Positions 1 through 15,444 of a stretch of DNA of 64,000 bases are shown here, piece by piece. The position numbers and the translations under genes were made by a program. Within the stretch, counting starts at the first letter, position 1. Every line of letters begins with the position of its first letter. The notes under the pieces were generated by a model that saw nothing but the letters and a program-made list of their open reading frames with translations, did no database searches and was not told the DNA's origin. The DNA is from Camarhynchus parvulus (taxonomy: Eukaryota > Chordata > Aves > Passeriformes > Thraupidae). The DNA lies in NCBI RefSeq assembly GCF_901933205.1, contig NC_044571.1, positions 74,587,689 to 74,651,688 on the forward strand. The letters run 5' to 3'.

Positions 1-3000
1 TACTGCAGACTGGCTGCACTTCCTGCCATTACCTCATTCTTAAAAAAAAAAATACAAATGCATCCTTCCAATCTAACACCTTTTAGGAGACAGGAGGAGA
101 GCAGGGTAACTATTTTGGACAGAGACTGCTATTAGCATTTCCAATACAGAGTTCATTCCAAATTTGGTGCTATGCTTCTGCAGATCTCAGATCAGAATCA
201 AGCCTTTAGGCATTAACTCAGATAAACAAAGTATGATATGTCAAATCTAATTATGCTATAAATATCCAAATAATATCTAGATCTCTAAGGTAATTCTAAA
301 GAGCCTCAGTGACAGAGAGGCAAATATGATTAAGTTTAAACTGCAAACAGCTTGTGAAATATGGAAAATAGCATTACATGTGAAAATATCTGTAGGGAAA
401 TATTTTCTTTTAACTAATAAGGCAGGAAATTTTGTGACATAGTAAATGATTTTTGTAGTAGCTCAAGGCATCTTAAATAAAAAGCAAGGATGCTAAATAA
501 CTACTATACATTCCAGCTTTAAAGCCATCATCAATAATACTTGTTTCATAACTACCAAGTAATAAAAAATAGTGGAATGCACCCCCTCCCCCTCTTTCTT
601 GTATGTTTGCATCAATTTTAATAATGAAATAAACACTTAAATTGGTTAATGATTCAGTTTTATTCAGGACATGTGAACATAAAGCCTTTCTCTCCTCCCC
701 TTTCACAATTTTCATAGCAAAAATATAATCAGCAGGTAATTCAAATACAATGCTTTGCCCAAAAGGGTTTGGAGAAAAAAAAAAAGTTAAATGACAAACC
801 TCTGTTATCCCATTTGCTACCCATAGAGGCACTGATGCATGGTTAAGTGCACCTAACTACAACTTTATTTTAATATCAGACTGAAACTGGGCTTGTAAAT
901 GCATACCAAGCATCTGTCTGACTCTGCCCTCTAGTCCTCCTGTGTGAGTTCAAGCCATAGAAGTCCACAGACACTTCATGGTTTTCTCAATCAAATGACA
1001 GAAATTTGAAAACTGCTCAGTGCAGTTTTCAGGAACAAATTTACTTGCTTGTAAGGCACCCGGAGCTATATGCCTTAATTAAATCCCTTTCCTTTTGCTT
1101 TACCCTAAAGCACTTCCATTAACTTTTTACCTCTTTGAGCTATGTGTACTGACCCTGATTCATAGAATATGTGGCCAGTTACACACTCACATGCCCTATG
1201 GGAAACCTTTCAGGAGAACCTCAGGAACATCTCCTGGTACGAAATCTTCCACACTGCACTTGTTAAACCTCCATCTTTCCCGTGCCAACACAATGTATAT
1301 GGAGTGCCTCCATCTAACATTCAAATCCAGAGCCAGCAACTTGGTTCTATCCCCCTTGTGGTATCCCTTCTCTGCCGGGGATTTAGGCTGGCTCAGTTCG
1401 TACACCCAGTGATAAAATATCAGATCACTCACATACATGAATGCAGCTAAAACCTACTAGATCAACCTGTGCACCAGGCTGTCTACACAAATGTTCAGTG
1501 ATCACCAGCTAGAACTTGCTTCTGAGATGGGATTACAGCTTGGCCAAGGTGAAAAGCCCTGAACAGTCCAGAATTGTCCTAAGCTTTCAGGTCCAAGTAC
1601 AAAATTGTGTACACAGACTCAAATAATTCTAAGACCCAGCTTCTGACTTTGGGGATGTGAGTAGAGAGATGTATAGAGAAATGAAACATCAGCTTTGACA
1701 GATACCGATTTAACTACTGGGACAGTTCTGCAGCAGCCAGCCTGCTGCATTCCCACAGCCTGAATTGAGGCCAATGACAGATATATTTGCAGGTCTTCTT
1801 CCAGTGCTGAAGGAATATATTTCATGGTTTAAAGAAAGTGAAGTCATGTAAGAAGAGCTAGATAAAGACAGAAACATCACCTAAAGGAAGGATTATTCTG
1901 AGATGCAGGAGGAGACATTTCTGAGCTGCAGAGAGATAAGGCAGTGCAATGTGCAGTGACAGATGTGATCCCAGATCCCAATGGACATTGCCACAAGTCA
2001 TCTTGTTAGCTATGCCCATTCTCAGGTCACTTCACGTGCCCAAATTAACAACATAGGGGGCCCAAAGGAAATCTGGGCCTGATGGAAGAGTCCCTTCTTG
2101 TCTTGGTACCTGGGTAGCAATAAAACATTCTTCACAGAGCCTTTGAGCATGGCTTTCCAACAGAAGAAATCTTAGGAGATGTTCCATTTTCTTCCTACTC
2201 CTTTGAGTCATTGCAAAAGAAACTGGAGGCCTTGGACACACTGCACAATTCCTTTATCACTCACAGCTCCCTCACATAGCACCTCAGAAAAGGCATGGAC
2301 TGAAAGAAGATCTCCAGCCCCTCTAGCAATGCACTTTTTTCTCCCCATTCACCTTGTAACCAGACAGCCTCACCAGACATTACTGGATAAAAATATGTCT
2401 GGTAAGTTATGATTTTGGTCAACAATATGACATCTTTAAAAAGCACCACACAGATGCAAACACACAGACAAATTGCCACTCTGATCTGAAGACTTAATCT
2501 AAATTAGACCCATTGAATAGTGAAACATTGTAATTGCAGGAGCAAGTGCTTAACAGAGTGACAGAGGGCTAATTGCACAGATATAATTTGCAAGGACAGC
2601 TTTATGGAGAAAACTCTCATGTTTACAAGACTGTCTCTACCATTGGACCAGGGAGGATTACAGAACCTTAAAAAGTGCCTTGGGAAAGCCAAGCACCAAG
2701 ACATACATCCTCAAAGCAACAAAATGTGGTTACAAACCATATTATTAACATGTGATCCTATAGACTTAAATATATTTTTCAAATATATTCATTTCATTTT
2801 TAAAATTTACATTTATTTTAGGGACAGAAATTCACCACATACTATAAAACTACATCCTAGGATTTAAGGTCACAGATACATATTACTTTGCAGGCAGCTG
2901 GAAGAGCTGCAAATGTTAGTACCTCAGGCCATTTTTTTCCACTTCCATGTTGGAGTTCACCATGACAACAGCAAAGTAAACTAAATGGAGCCCATGAGTG

Positions 3001-6000
3001 CTTCCTAGATTCAACGCCCCAATGAAAAGTCTTTTTTTTTTTTTAAATCTTAAATCAACAGTGAAGGCATTTCAATCTAACATGCTTGACTCCACACTCA
3101 AACAAGGAAAAGGTCAAGGGAATAGGGAAGGCAGCAGCCACACACGCACTGAGTTGTACAACAGCAGTAACACGGAGTTACAGGAGCTGGGCTACCAGCA
3201 TTTAAAGCATCAGCAGCTAGCTCCAGCAAAGAACAGCTGCCATTGCCAAGGGATTCACTTAACAGCAGTCTCAGGCTGAAATATCCCAATGAGCAACGTT
3301 CTAGTGGGGTCTCTGGATCCATGACGGGACCCGCTTTGCAGTTTCTCGTCTTTGAAAGGCATCAACTTACAGCTGTGACTTAGCTTACAGTTAAGACACA
3401 AAATGTTTACAGACAATTCTTAAGAAAATATGGTAAATGATGGTATTTTTCTACTGTTCCATTCACTTCTAATTACATACATGTATGTAAATTATAATGA
3501 ACACCAGCTATTTATGGTTCAGCTTTTGTTTCATTTCTGAGATGATATGCAGATCCCTAGACTTGGAAGTCATGAACATAAACTCCAAATTTATGTTTCT
3601 TCATTTTGTATAATGTTATCTTCTTTGTAATTTAACTGCAGATACCATGAATTCTTAGAAAACTATTTTCTCCATATGAAACAGTTGTTGAAACATGTCC
3701 CTGGTTCATAAAGTTTTCTCCAGCCTTGCCCCACGCCCTCAATACCTGGATTTATGCATATAATTTAGTGTTCTGATATTTTGTCTCATGTCATCAGCCT
3801 TTAGAATTAACCCATAAATCTTTTTCTTGTAAAATCTGTTATTCAGATCATGAATGTCTTAAGCTTCAGGAAGTTGAAAAAAATTGAATGTGATTTCTTT
3901 CAACAGAAATACCAGATGCATCTTGCTATGCTTCCATATTATGAATGAAAAGAAGCATTTAATGGTCCAGGAAATTTCTCTGTAAGTATCTGCAAGCACA
4001 GTGGTTTTTTTATTTCCATTTTTTTTCACTGCATCTGAAATTTCAAAAAGCTCCATCTCTACAAGTATAAGCAATATTTACTTTATGGAATTTTGTTCAC
4101 AGTACTTGTTTCTCATATTGTGCATTGTGAAGGAGGCATTTAGTAGGTAGGTGAACATTTTATTCAAAATCAGAGTGCAATGGGTAATGAGAATAAGACT
4201 CAGAAAACCTGCAATTTCTGCATCCTTAAGAGATATAATTCAATGTTATTTATCATTCTAAAGCTTAGAAGTTGGCTGCAATGTGGTCATATGAAATTGA
4301 ATGTAGTTTCTTTCAGGAAGTAGCATCTGTGAATAGTACCAGAAAAAAACCCTTTTCTGACAGCTAAGAACAACGTTCTGGCTCTTAAAGCACCCTGGGC
4401 AATGACTACCATGCACAATGGTTTATATAGTCAGAAAGAAAAAAATATTAAGTGACACAAATATAAGGCCATTATTTTATAGAAATTATTCAACAACAGA
4501 TATTAGAAATTATCTAACAGAAGAATATCAGAACCCCCACTAAAATTTTTAAGCTTTTCAAGACACCACTGCTCATTTTTATTAACGGCACTAAATAACA
4601 TTTATTATCTATGTACAAGACTTCTTATTCAACCATACTTTTTCCTATTACTCATCATATCACCAGTATCTAAGGAGATAAACATAAGTGTCTGAAAAAT
4701 TTAGCAGCAGGAACAGCATTTCTGACTGCTCTTTATTCATAAACTATTTGTTCAGCTCCATTTTTCAACAATCTGCAAACATTAAACAGACACTTGAGCC
4801 AATAGGACTAGCTTGGAAGGGTAACACAGTTAATTATGGGTTGAAGTGATCTTTTATTTACTTGAGCCTGGCTCACAAATGCGGATCCCAAATGCGCTCA
4901 TCCCAGCACCATACAACAAACTTGCATTTCTATTATCTGTGATCTGACAAATAGTGTATTACATAAATCTGACATTACACAATGATACTGTTATTCAACA
5001 TGTATTGGCAGTGAGCTATTTGGACAGCTGTTATTCGAGTTAGGATGACTATCGAACCTTACTTGTCTCAGGAAACCAAAATATAAAAGGGATCAAAAGC
5101 AGATGCTCCCACCACCTTTTCATAGCAAAGTAAATCTATCTGAACTGTCTCCATGTTAGTGAATTTCCTGAATTTACTTAAGCAGTTTTGTTAGCTTTCA
5201 GACATAAAGCAAACCTTAATATTTTGAGTTTCTCCCTGCCTGCTGTGGGAGGATACCCTGAGGAGCTACCCTTTAAAGGGTCTCCAAACACTAGTGATCT
5301 ACTGTTATTTAGACACCCATATCGCCAGTACTTTACATTACACCAGTCTCAGAGGATTAGCATAAAAAGGGTAATACTTTCAATCAGCTGATAGCTGAAG
5401 AGGGACCAGCACTGCTGAATTTTCAATTTTACTCCCAAGCCTCTATGTAAGCTGAGTCAGCAGTTGCTTTATTTTAAAGGCTCTCTTTATTCACCTGCAC
5501 TGCTGCAAATTGATAAGACTTATAAATTCCAGTTACCTCTTAGAGGGCTGCTTTAGAGATTAAAAGTATATACCTGCTTTGATACCACAGCGGTGCTCCC
5601 AAAAGGATTAACAGGAGTTAAGTGCGTGCATGATAAGCAGGAGATACTCTACACCTCCCCCCTACAGAAGGCAGGAGAGGAAACAGACTCTGCACAATCC
5701 TTCAGAGAAATGTAAAGGTCATGCAGGTGAACTGTGACTAGACCCCTCTCTGCTCCCTCAGGCAAGTCTGCAGCACACTGTATGGTTCATGTTAGGAGTT
5801 CAAATCCGAGCAAGACACAGCGTCATTAATTAGACACTAAAATCCTCTCCTAGGAAAGGGCTCCACTGCGCATTTACTACAAACTGGTAATCTTTCAGCT
5901 ATTCCCAAATTTCAGTAATTTTTAAACATTTTCAGCTTTCCTGGTGTGCCCAAAAATGACATTTCTTTCTTCTACACTGCAGTTGCTTCTAATTTTATAG

Positions 6001-9000
6001 CCATATTGCAAGTGTTCATAAATCAGCACAGGGTATTGAACTGTTCTGCTGTTTACCTAGAGCTTTTTACTTCGTAGTGGATAATACAAAATAGAGGTAA
6101 GCCAGTGACTGGTACTGTGTAAATCTGGTGACCCATCTGGTGACAACTGAGAGAAAACCTCAGATCAGTTCACATGCTCACTAATTCCACATAGGATACA
6201 ATGCAACTTGATAGTACTTCTCCCTACTGCAGAACTATCGCTCCCTGGTTATGCAGCAGATTCAGCTTATGAGTGCAGGATGTAATTTTTTTCATTTCAA
6301 TTGCACACACTAAAAATAAGAAAGAAAAAAGCTGCATAAAAAAGAAAATGTCTTTATATAAGGCTATGCAACTAAGCTCAGGAAGTGAGGTCTATATTCA
6401 GAATTTATAATTAAGGCAGTTTAAAATTGACACTTTATTTTTGTTTTTCATCCTAATGATACCTATTACTAGTCCTCTTCTATGCCAGACACTTGTGTAG
6501 AAAGGATTATGACAAAGCTTTTGCTTCAGCAGTTGCACAAAGAGTAATTTAAAACTGAACTAACATTTTTAGTAACTTGTATATGTGATGGAAAGGGATG
6601 TTGTAACAGTGCAAACAAGATACAGGCATTTATGGTTCAAACAAGCATAGGTTTTACGGCAAGCATTGTCTAAATTATGAATGCATAAAACAGTAAACAG
6701 TTCCACAACAAATGAAAATGTAGGTACTTTTATACTGTAAGGGCTCTTTCCTAAATATGTTGTGAACTATCTGAATACAAGGTATATTCCTGCAGCTGCC
6801 TTCATAGGAATATCTTCTGACACACAAGTTGCAGGATGCCAGCCCTGCAAGGCTGGCAAGACCTGCTAGAATCTCTCTATGCCACAAGCGCCGTAAATGC
6901 TGCTTGTGATGCTGAAGGTCTAGTGATGGAGGTGAAGAGGACAGGAGAGATCAGTGGAATGCATGAAGACACAGTAGCTGTAAGAAATGAAGGACCTTTA
7001 CAAATGGAAAATTTTCAAACTGAAAAGCAAGGAGATGCAGTAGGAAGGACTTTCCTGGGAGGAGAACAACCCAAGGAAGCACATATCCAAACAAGGCAGA
7101 AGTTGAGATAATCTCAGGGCACTAGAATGGGAAAAGATACTGTGCACAGAAAACACCCTGGAAGAATCCTCTACTGAACGCCAGTCTCACTAGCTGATGT
7201 ACCAAAAACCAACAGTTTTGCTGTTGTTAGCAAAAACTTTCTAAGGAACATGCAAAATTCCCAACATGTTTTCACCATTCATTATCTCACTATTTTTACA
7301 AAATGAGTTTTATCTGTTTAGCTGCCTTATATCTTATCTGAAATTAGTGTTAGAAATTAAATTAATTTAAGAACAGTGAGCATAAAATTTCACAAACAAG
7401 TCTGTATTGGAGCATGGATTTGAAGCACAGGGGGGATATAGAGACAGACCTTAGAACCAAGAAACACCTCCATGTCCATCAACCCTGGCACAGTCACTGC
7501 AGGTGGCACAAACTGCAGCCACAGCATAAGAAGCCTCCTAAGGAGATTCTGGAACAATGCTGCCACACACTCAGCACCAGCACATGTAAAGCTTCTCTGG
7601 CTGTTTTTCAGCAATTTCCAATGAAGACAACTTGCCAAAACCTTCTTTTCAGGAGGCTGATGACAAAACCCAGGTAGAACAACTAAAAATTGAAGCTCCC
7701 TGTCACTTTCTGCCTTTCCCTAATTCAGCATGGGCATGCAGCACCCTTCACAGACCCTGCAGGCACTCATCAGGTGCATAAGGTGGCTAGATTAGACCTG
7801 CAAACATATCCTTGACCTTGGAACATTGCTCATTAATATTATTGCTTACATCTACCTTTCCATTACTGAGATACTACCCAAAGGTGACTTAAGTAAGAAG
7901 GCAGAAAGAGCAAGAGCTTTCATTTTGTTATGATTCTATTGTTATGACATCTGTGTAAAAATGTCTATTTTCTAGAGGCTTTATGTCAATGAGACAAATT
8001 CAGTACAGACTTACATGGCAGAAGTGAATGCAACTCCACTACATCTCTACTGGTGTTTTAATGTATTTCCTTACTGAGTTTGCAAAACTCGAAGCATAAA
8101 ATCACATGAATTTTTCCTGTAATTTAATAGAGTCTATTACCATATAATTAATATTTAATAAATGCATGAAAGCAAGGAGAGGCAGAAAGGGACACACAGA
8201 AAATGAGAACGGTGCAGCTTTTCTAACAATACTGAAAACAATTTATATTGAAGAATACTTATGTCTGTCATGATTTTTTTTCTTCATAGGTGCTAAAGGG
8301 CAATTCCCAGTGCATCCTTCAGGAAAATGGACAGCCTCCAAGATTTCATTCTTGTGAGCATCAAGTCCTGAAGACTGTAACACTAGAAATACCAGAAAAC
8401 CCTCCAGTTCATTTCCTAGAAGTCCTTAAGTAGGAAGAGAATAACAAAACCTGTTGCAGATCTTTGCGTAGGGTTTACATATCCATGATCCTGACAAAAT
8501 TGTGCCGTTCAACATTCATTTGTGGATACAGGCAGGCCTCTCCTATATGATTTTATTACTCCAGTTCTGCCTTTCTCTCTTAGAAACTAGAGAAATTGCT
8601 AGAATTCTAATTATGTATTAAATAAACAATCTTTACAAGAATTTTCTGGATGCAAACTGTAAAGGAACACATTTACACATGAGGGGGATATAAAGGCAAA
8701 CACCTCAAAACTCATAGATTCAGGCCAGATTGAGAGAGCTGCCCTCAGGCCTCTCCATCAGTTAATTTCAGTGGGAATAGTGAGACATTCTCACACCTCT
8801 CAAGCTCTTAATCCTCGGTATTAGAAACCTGTAGTGTCTAGAAAAGAAAGAAAATTTAGACTAAAATATCTGTTTTCTTCCTTTCTCCCATCAACATGAT
8901 TCATCCATAAATATTGTAGAGTTTGGTACCACCACTACCTTATCAACACCTGCCCATATGAGCACTGCTGATTCTTTTTGGGAGGGAGGGTACCCCTACT

Positions 9001-12000
9001 GTCTGCACTGATCATCTCCTGCCCCTTGGGCAGGGACTGATTCCTTATCTGCTGTAGCACCTAGCACAGCATTATTTTAGATGTTACTACCTTCAAATTA
9101 TAACCACAGCCAATACTAATATACAGTACCCATGGTGACCACAATCTGTGACTTCTTGGAATGAAATGTTTCCATTAGACTGACTTTTGGTAGTGAACAA
9201 TTGAACTAGACAATCAGAGTGTGATACATTACTAGTATGACACCTTGCAGTCTAAACTTGCATTGAACACTCACATAGGCAGCTCTCAGCTATCTGCTTT
9301 TCTGTATACTTTACATGCTAAATCCAGCATTTCATATACTCAACATTCAATATTTTATATGAAATCAACACTTACCATTACACCTCTGTTTGACTGAAAA
9401 GTTAAATGCATGAAAAATGTTATGCTTTCAAAAGAAAATTTATGCATGAATAATATTCAGGGACTCATACATTGATTCAGGTTTAAAAAGTATCCACCAA
9501 GTCTGCTTAAAACAGATGACAAATGGGCACATAAAAAACTTGTTGAGCTGCTGTAAGTTCTCTAGGAAAGCCATAAATCTATGTGATGGTTTCAGTACCT
9601 TAGTGCCCAAAGAGAAAAATACACAGCCAGATTATGGAGAAGCAAAGTCTCTTCAAATACTTTTTTTTTTTTTTTTTAGGAAAATTTACACAGTGTACCC
9701 ATGCTACCCAAACTCCAAAGCACCTATAAACCAAGGACTATCAGGTATTGCCTCAGCCATACTCATAAACATGGTATAAACAAAACAGAAATTCCAATAG
9801 AAAAACTATAGTCCTAGTCTGGATTAATCCTTTAGCTCCCAAGCATCTATTTGGGTCTAGGAATAAAAAAGAAAAATACCATCCAAAAAAACCAGTGTCA
9901 GTTCCCCCCTTACCAACCAAGCCTCCACAAGACAATCTTGCCTGCTGCATACAAAGTGTTGATAGCATCTAGCTACTACTGCAACAAAGATAACTAATCA
10001 TCCTAGAAATTATTATCTAACATTTTGAACCACATGAACTCATTCTACCAGAGCCAGCTCATATTATTTTCTCTGCCAAAACAGAAAGAACCCTGCTCCC
10101 ATCATAGTCCCTGAGGCTCCCCTGCATTATGTTTCCTAGAGTCAGCCCCATTTGGTAAAACACCTCTCCAAAATGATATTAGAAAGAGTTGGGTACCACT
10201 GATGTGGCTCTGAGAGTGCCTTACAGCCACCTTGTACAAAGTAGGGCAGGAGCTCGTCCTTCACGTCTCTGCTCAGCAGTGAGAAGCAGCACAGCCTGAT
10301 GAGGATCTGAGGTGACAAGCCAAGACGGCACATCAGGATATTTTAGGTCTTCAGCTGGGAAAGTACATTTCTGGCTTGCACTGCAGCCAGACAGCCCACC
10401 CTGGCAAGGCTTGGGGCTGGTGCCTGCAACCATGTTATAAGTGGTTCCTAGGAGGAAACCTGGGAGCATCTCAGGTATTAAAAAGATTTCATAATGCTCC
10501 TAACTGCTGAGAGAGCCACTGCTGGCAAAGAAATGTAAAGCTGAAATATTAGGTTCTTACTTAGCAGCATTTCATCAGGGACCATTTCATGTGGCTTTTA
10601 ATTAGATTAAATCAAATCAATACTGGACACAAAGGTCATCTGTTCTGTATCCTTCCTCCAAAACTACAGCCCAGTCTAACTTTTATAATAAATTCTTATG
10701 AGGAGATAATATTCCATTTTTATTATTACAAAAAGAGTTTCTGTAACTAAATAGTGGTGGCTTCCTAACACTAAATAATACAACACTTCTATTCAAAGTA
10801 CAGAAGAGTAGAAAAGACACTTAAAAGCCAAGGCATATAATTGGATAGCATGTACAGGTATGTAAGACTACATTTTTAGAGAGAATATATAATAGAAATT
10901 TCAAAAGGCAAGGTAAATTTAATAGTAACTTGGTTTTATACAACTCACAGGCATTTTCTCTGATAATGCTTTTTTTCATTGCAAATACAATTGACTTTCT
11001 TTGGCATAATAAAATATTCATCCTGATACTCAGAAAGATGTCAGTTAAAGTATGTAGCTGTGATGTCTTAATCTGTTTCTCACTAGTAAGAAATATACAG
11101 CATAAAGTATGTTTAGAAATAGCAAATATTTTTGCAAAAATTTTTGGAAGAAAGTTTTCTTTGTTCAGTGAAGAAGCAATAATTTCATTTCCCATCTTCC
11201 TTTGATGTAGTATTTTAAAACAGGCCAAAGTAAAAATTTCAATTACTTATCTCCAAAGGATAAAAATAAAAGTATAAACATTTCTTAATCCAAAGTAAAA
11301 AATCATCAGTTTTATTGGAAGATTTTAATTTTGCTGATTTTTTAAACAATTTACAGAAATCCTTTGGGAAAAAAAGCCAACATTTTATTCCAAGTCTATT
11401 GTAAAAAATAATGTCTCTGGAAAAGTACTTCCCTTTCATAGAAACCTGTAGTACAAAAAAACCCCAAACCTTACTATGATTGGCACATATAAACACATGT
11501 ATTATTCTACTTTAAGAACTCTATCTCAAAGCTAATGATATAAATGTACATTTTTTCCAATTTGAAACACACATATATTTCTTACTCCAATTCAGCAGCA
11601 ATACTAGAACCCTGACTATAATCCTAAATTCACAGATCACATTTTGACTTCCATCTGGTTTAAACAATACTTGTATTAATAAAAATAATCTTCAAGCAAG
11701 ACAGAGAACATATTTCATCATTCAAGAATATACTATGCATCTTAAACATAAGGACTTAAAATTATACTCTCTTACACGTATGTGTAAAAATACATTTCCA
11801 TCCATTATCCTAAGCGAAGAAACTCCACTGTTCAGACACTTGGAAACCTCAAGGTTGTTGAGAGTTTATTTTACCTTCAAAGCGAAGTCACTTTCAGTTA
11901 AGGCAAGTGCTAGGTCATTTGAAGTAATAAAACATTTACTATTAATTATAATATTAGTGGTTATGAATCTGTCTATTAATTATTTGAACATTGCCTGAAT

Positions 12001-13856
12001 AAAAACATGACTGACATTTCAGTACTATTACCCAGCTATCGCAATATTTTATGAGACTAAATTCGGCAGTGCAACCTTAAGTGCAGGTTATCACTGCAAT
12101 ACTATAATGAATTTAGGGTTAGACAGTGATTTACATCGATCATCCCTTGTCAAGCTCACCACATGTTTTACTGAGCTGAGGAAACATGCTGTCAAGCAGT
12201 TCCACCCTGAATAAATGTTTTTACAGTTCGTGTTAGTGAGATTTTTCCCTGTTTCGGTGCATTAATAGAAACAAGCAATTTGGTTTGTTTTTTTCTTAAA
12301 TACTGCCAGTTAAGCTATTATTTTATTCACTCTAGCTGATTTCATGCTTTTTAAGTCCCTAATCAATTTTAATTTTGAGGTATGACTTCTCTTCAGCAGT
12401 GAATTCCTGCTGGTATTCAGTGGCAACACCACACTTACTGTCAGCTCCGATGGTTAACACTGCTGTGCTTTTACCTCATATTGCAAATCTAACCCCGTAT
12501 CTTGAAATAACAGATTCCTTTCAAAAAGTCCACAAGGTCTGGGCCTGAGTTAGCAGCACTTGGATAACCCATAACCTGAATCTCCACATCCTAGTCTCAC
12601 TATTCCTGGTGCTAGAGAGCTATTGTTAGTCACAGTCCTCTTGTAAAAGTGACACAACTGGACATTTTGAATTACTGCCCAGAGCTACTTACACTGCCCT
12701 CATTTAAGAACTGTATGAAAGCTTTTCTTATTTCTACAGCAAGAACAAGTGGTAATAGCACTTGGCAGTATATTTACTTGATAGTTGTTTGCAGCTACGC
12801 TAGTCATCTCTGTAAAGACATGTACCAGAGACCTATGGTTAATTTTCACAAAAGGAAAGACTGTATTTGTAGTGCAGTAAATATTGACTTCCTATAAATG
12901 ATCACTTTACGTAAATGGTATTTTCTGGCTGAAAGCTTCCCCTCTGATTGTTCTATCTCTTCATTATTTTATGGTACAAAAAAAGACTGAGTAATGTTTA
13001 ATTGCCGCTTGAATCCCAGGGAAATCTGGTAGAGCCCCACTCTCATTTTTTACTTAATTATATATTATCTTGTCAGTCAACCTGGAACAGTACAAGCTGG
13101 TTAATGTTATAGTAAACAGACACTGTGATATATATTTTAAAGGTTTAAATTATATTTTTTAGTCAATAGAGCACAAAGAGATGCAACCTTTAATAGAGTA
13201 TGACAACCACCTTCTAGAAAGGCCCCCTATGAATTACAGGGTAATTCTCTTAATTTCCAGCCCTGCTTAGCACTGACTCTAGTACACTGAAAGGAGCCAC
13301 AGGAGCTACAGTCACTGCACCACAAGGTTCACTGCCATGAAGCTGGGCTGTGCTGGCAGGGACAAAGGCAGACATGTGGCTCCACTGTGTCTCCTTCCCC
13401 TGCCTCTTCTGTAAGCAGGGCATGGTAGCTTGGCACAGGGATTTACCACAGGTATGATGATATTCTCAGTTCAGCCCTGCCTTTCTTGGGTTTGCTTTTT
13501 CCTCTGAGTTTTACTCAATTTGAAATTCTTTCTCTACATCTCTAACTCTCCTCATCTAATCAATATGATTAAGTATGCCTCTCATGGCTTAATTTGGAGT
13601 GTACTGATGGGCATCCATCCCAGTACATGAGAATCTATTATTTGATTTGTCAGGCATGACAAATCCTCAGTGTACAACCACTGTGGTGCTAACAAAACAT
13701 CAGGTAAAGCTTTATAATTCCCATTCTACAGAATTCATGGTGCATAATGGTAAACTCAGCATGTGGGATAGCAGAGCACTCTGGAACTTGTGAACAGTCA
13801 GCAAACACAAACTTCAGTGGTCCCATTGAGGAATTAATTTAGTGCAGATAGCTCAG
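1..13856. other. Intron DNA without recognised genes
   Basis: AT-rich sequence with scattered homopolymers (for example the T-run at 9661-9679). No exon with convincing splice sites and no known family was seen. Parts such as 5360-5620 and 12000-12450 have the even, repeat-free texture of conserved non-coding DNA, which could not be tested. Confidence 0.5.
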
Positions 13857-14290
13857 TGTGCAGCTGAAGTGTGAGCTGCAGGTTGGGTGCTGGATGCTGG
13901 GAAATGATGGGAGCCTCAGGAAAAAGGCTGTGAACTGGTGCTGTCCCTCTGCACAGCACAGAGACCTCAGGGGCCAGCCAGGAGAGCAGGCACCCAGAGA
14001 CACTGCAGGAGCCAAGGACTCAGCAGCAGGAGCCCAGACTATGGCACACTTACACTGCAAGGGTATAAAAGCTCAGCGATTCAGTTGTTCAGGGTCCCTC
14101 CTTGCAGGCACCCAGCTTGAGGTGGTTTTGTGTTCTGCACCTTGACTAAATTATTTAAAGGATTCAGATGTCTGAGACCCTGCTATGGGAAACCTGGGGT
14201 TGAGCCAGTAAGGAAACCTTGTCTGACTATGTGAGCCTTGCTGCAAAGGGGCTTCAGCCCCAGCAGCGAAAAGTCTTTGATGGTAGGAGT
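13857..14290 (+). mobile_element. Possible LTR (TATA box and U5-like sequence)
   Basis: A GC-richer block in AT-rich intron DNA contains GGGTATAAAAGCTCAGCGAT (TATAAAAG at 14064-14071), followed by a GGGTCCCTCCTTGCAGG segment, GTTTTGTGTTCTGCACCTTG and a degraded polyadenylation-like ATTTAAAGGATTC. The arrangement resembles the R/U5 part of an avian retroviral LTR. Termini and target duplications could not be set, so the bounds are approximate. Confidence 0.45.
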
Positions 14291-15370
14291 GTGACTGCCA
14301 GAGTGCTCCCTGAATGGTCAGTCAGGAAAGTTTCCTTAACAGTTTAAAAGACATGTCTATGTTTATCAGTCAACAAAATGAAAATATAAGATACTACAGT
14401 TTCATTTAATATTTTAGTTGTTCTTTTAAAGCAGTGGTTACTAATTAAAGACATCACTTGTTCAGATAATTGTCAAAATATTTATATAGTTAAATCACAA
14501 AAAAAAAATACACAAATTGCCTGTTAAACGATAACACAAGGTATTGTTTAGAAAGCAAAATATATTTCCATTATTTTGTCACTGTGAAAACGTAAGGCTA
14601 ACAAACTTATTTCATGACCCTGAACTGCTTTAAGCTCATGAATACTTCTTGTAAAGACAGCAGGACTGCCAGCTCACTGAGCTGCTACAGGTGCAAGGGG
14701 TTACTAGGGCAGGGTCACAGTAACAGGTATGCTAAGTTTCCCATTGGGAAAGCCTTAAGGTTATACTTGGTCAAAAGCCAATTTTCCAGAGAGAAAAACT
14801 TCCACCACTCTTTGTAGCTATCTTAATTTTAGCCAAGGGCTTTTGCTTCCCACAGGTTCCCCTGCCCTGGCTTTTCTACGAGATGGGGAGCTCCGGGATA
14901 AAATGCTTTAATCTTCATTCACACTTCTGGAAAGGAAAATAACTTCACGTGGGGTAAGGTGGTGTATCTGAAGGGGAGAAACCATTCAGAGAAATGGGGA
15001 CACTTTGTTCTTTCTCCTGTTCTATCTTTGCAGTCAGGTTCAAATCATGGATTATTTCCTCCAGGGCCCACAACTGGACCTACAGTCCCACAGAACTCCA
15101 TGCCAGTCCTAGAGAACATACATGGCATCCAGCAAATGGTTTAAAGGCAGAGAAACCTCATGCCTGGCTCATTTGGTTGGTGTAAACATACCCAGAAACA
15201 TGTTAATCTTTGCAAGCAAAAACAAAAGGAGCACAACTTTCACACATCCTTTACTAAACTTAAAATCTTATTTTCCTGAGATATTTACAGTGACTTCACT
15301 AGAGGTGTCAAACTTGCATCAGAACCAACAACAAGCCTTAGGGTAAGTCTATCATACACACATGCATCTG

Positions 15371-15396
15371 TACACACACATATATATATGTGTATA

Positions 15397-15437
<41 letters not shown>

Positions 15438-15444
15438 GTATATG
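15371..15444. repeat. (CA)n-(TA)n compound microsatellite
   Basis: ACACACACATATATATATG is followed by a long TA tract of more than 30 nt and TACACATGTATATG. It lies in GRIA4 intron 2. Confidence 0.95.

Noticed and set aside
1165..1205. TTCATAGAATATG resembling a CR1 terminus
   Set aside because: The following sequence does not match CR1; a short chance similarity.
10821..11228. 135-codon minus open frame
   Set aside because: AT-rich, Lys/Ile/Phe-heavy translation typical of chance frames, mirrored by an open frame on plus; no splice or family support.
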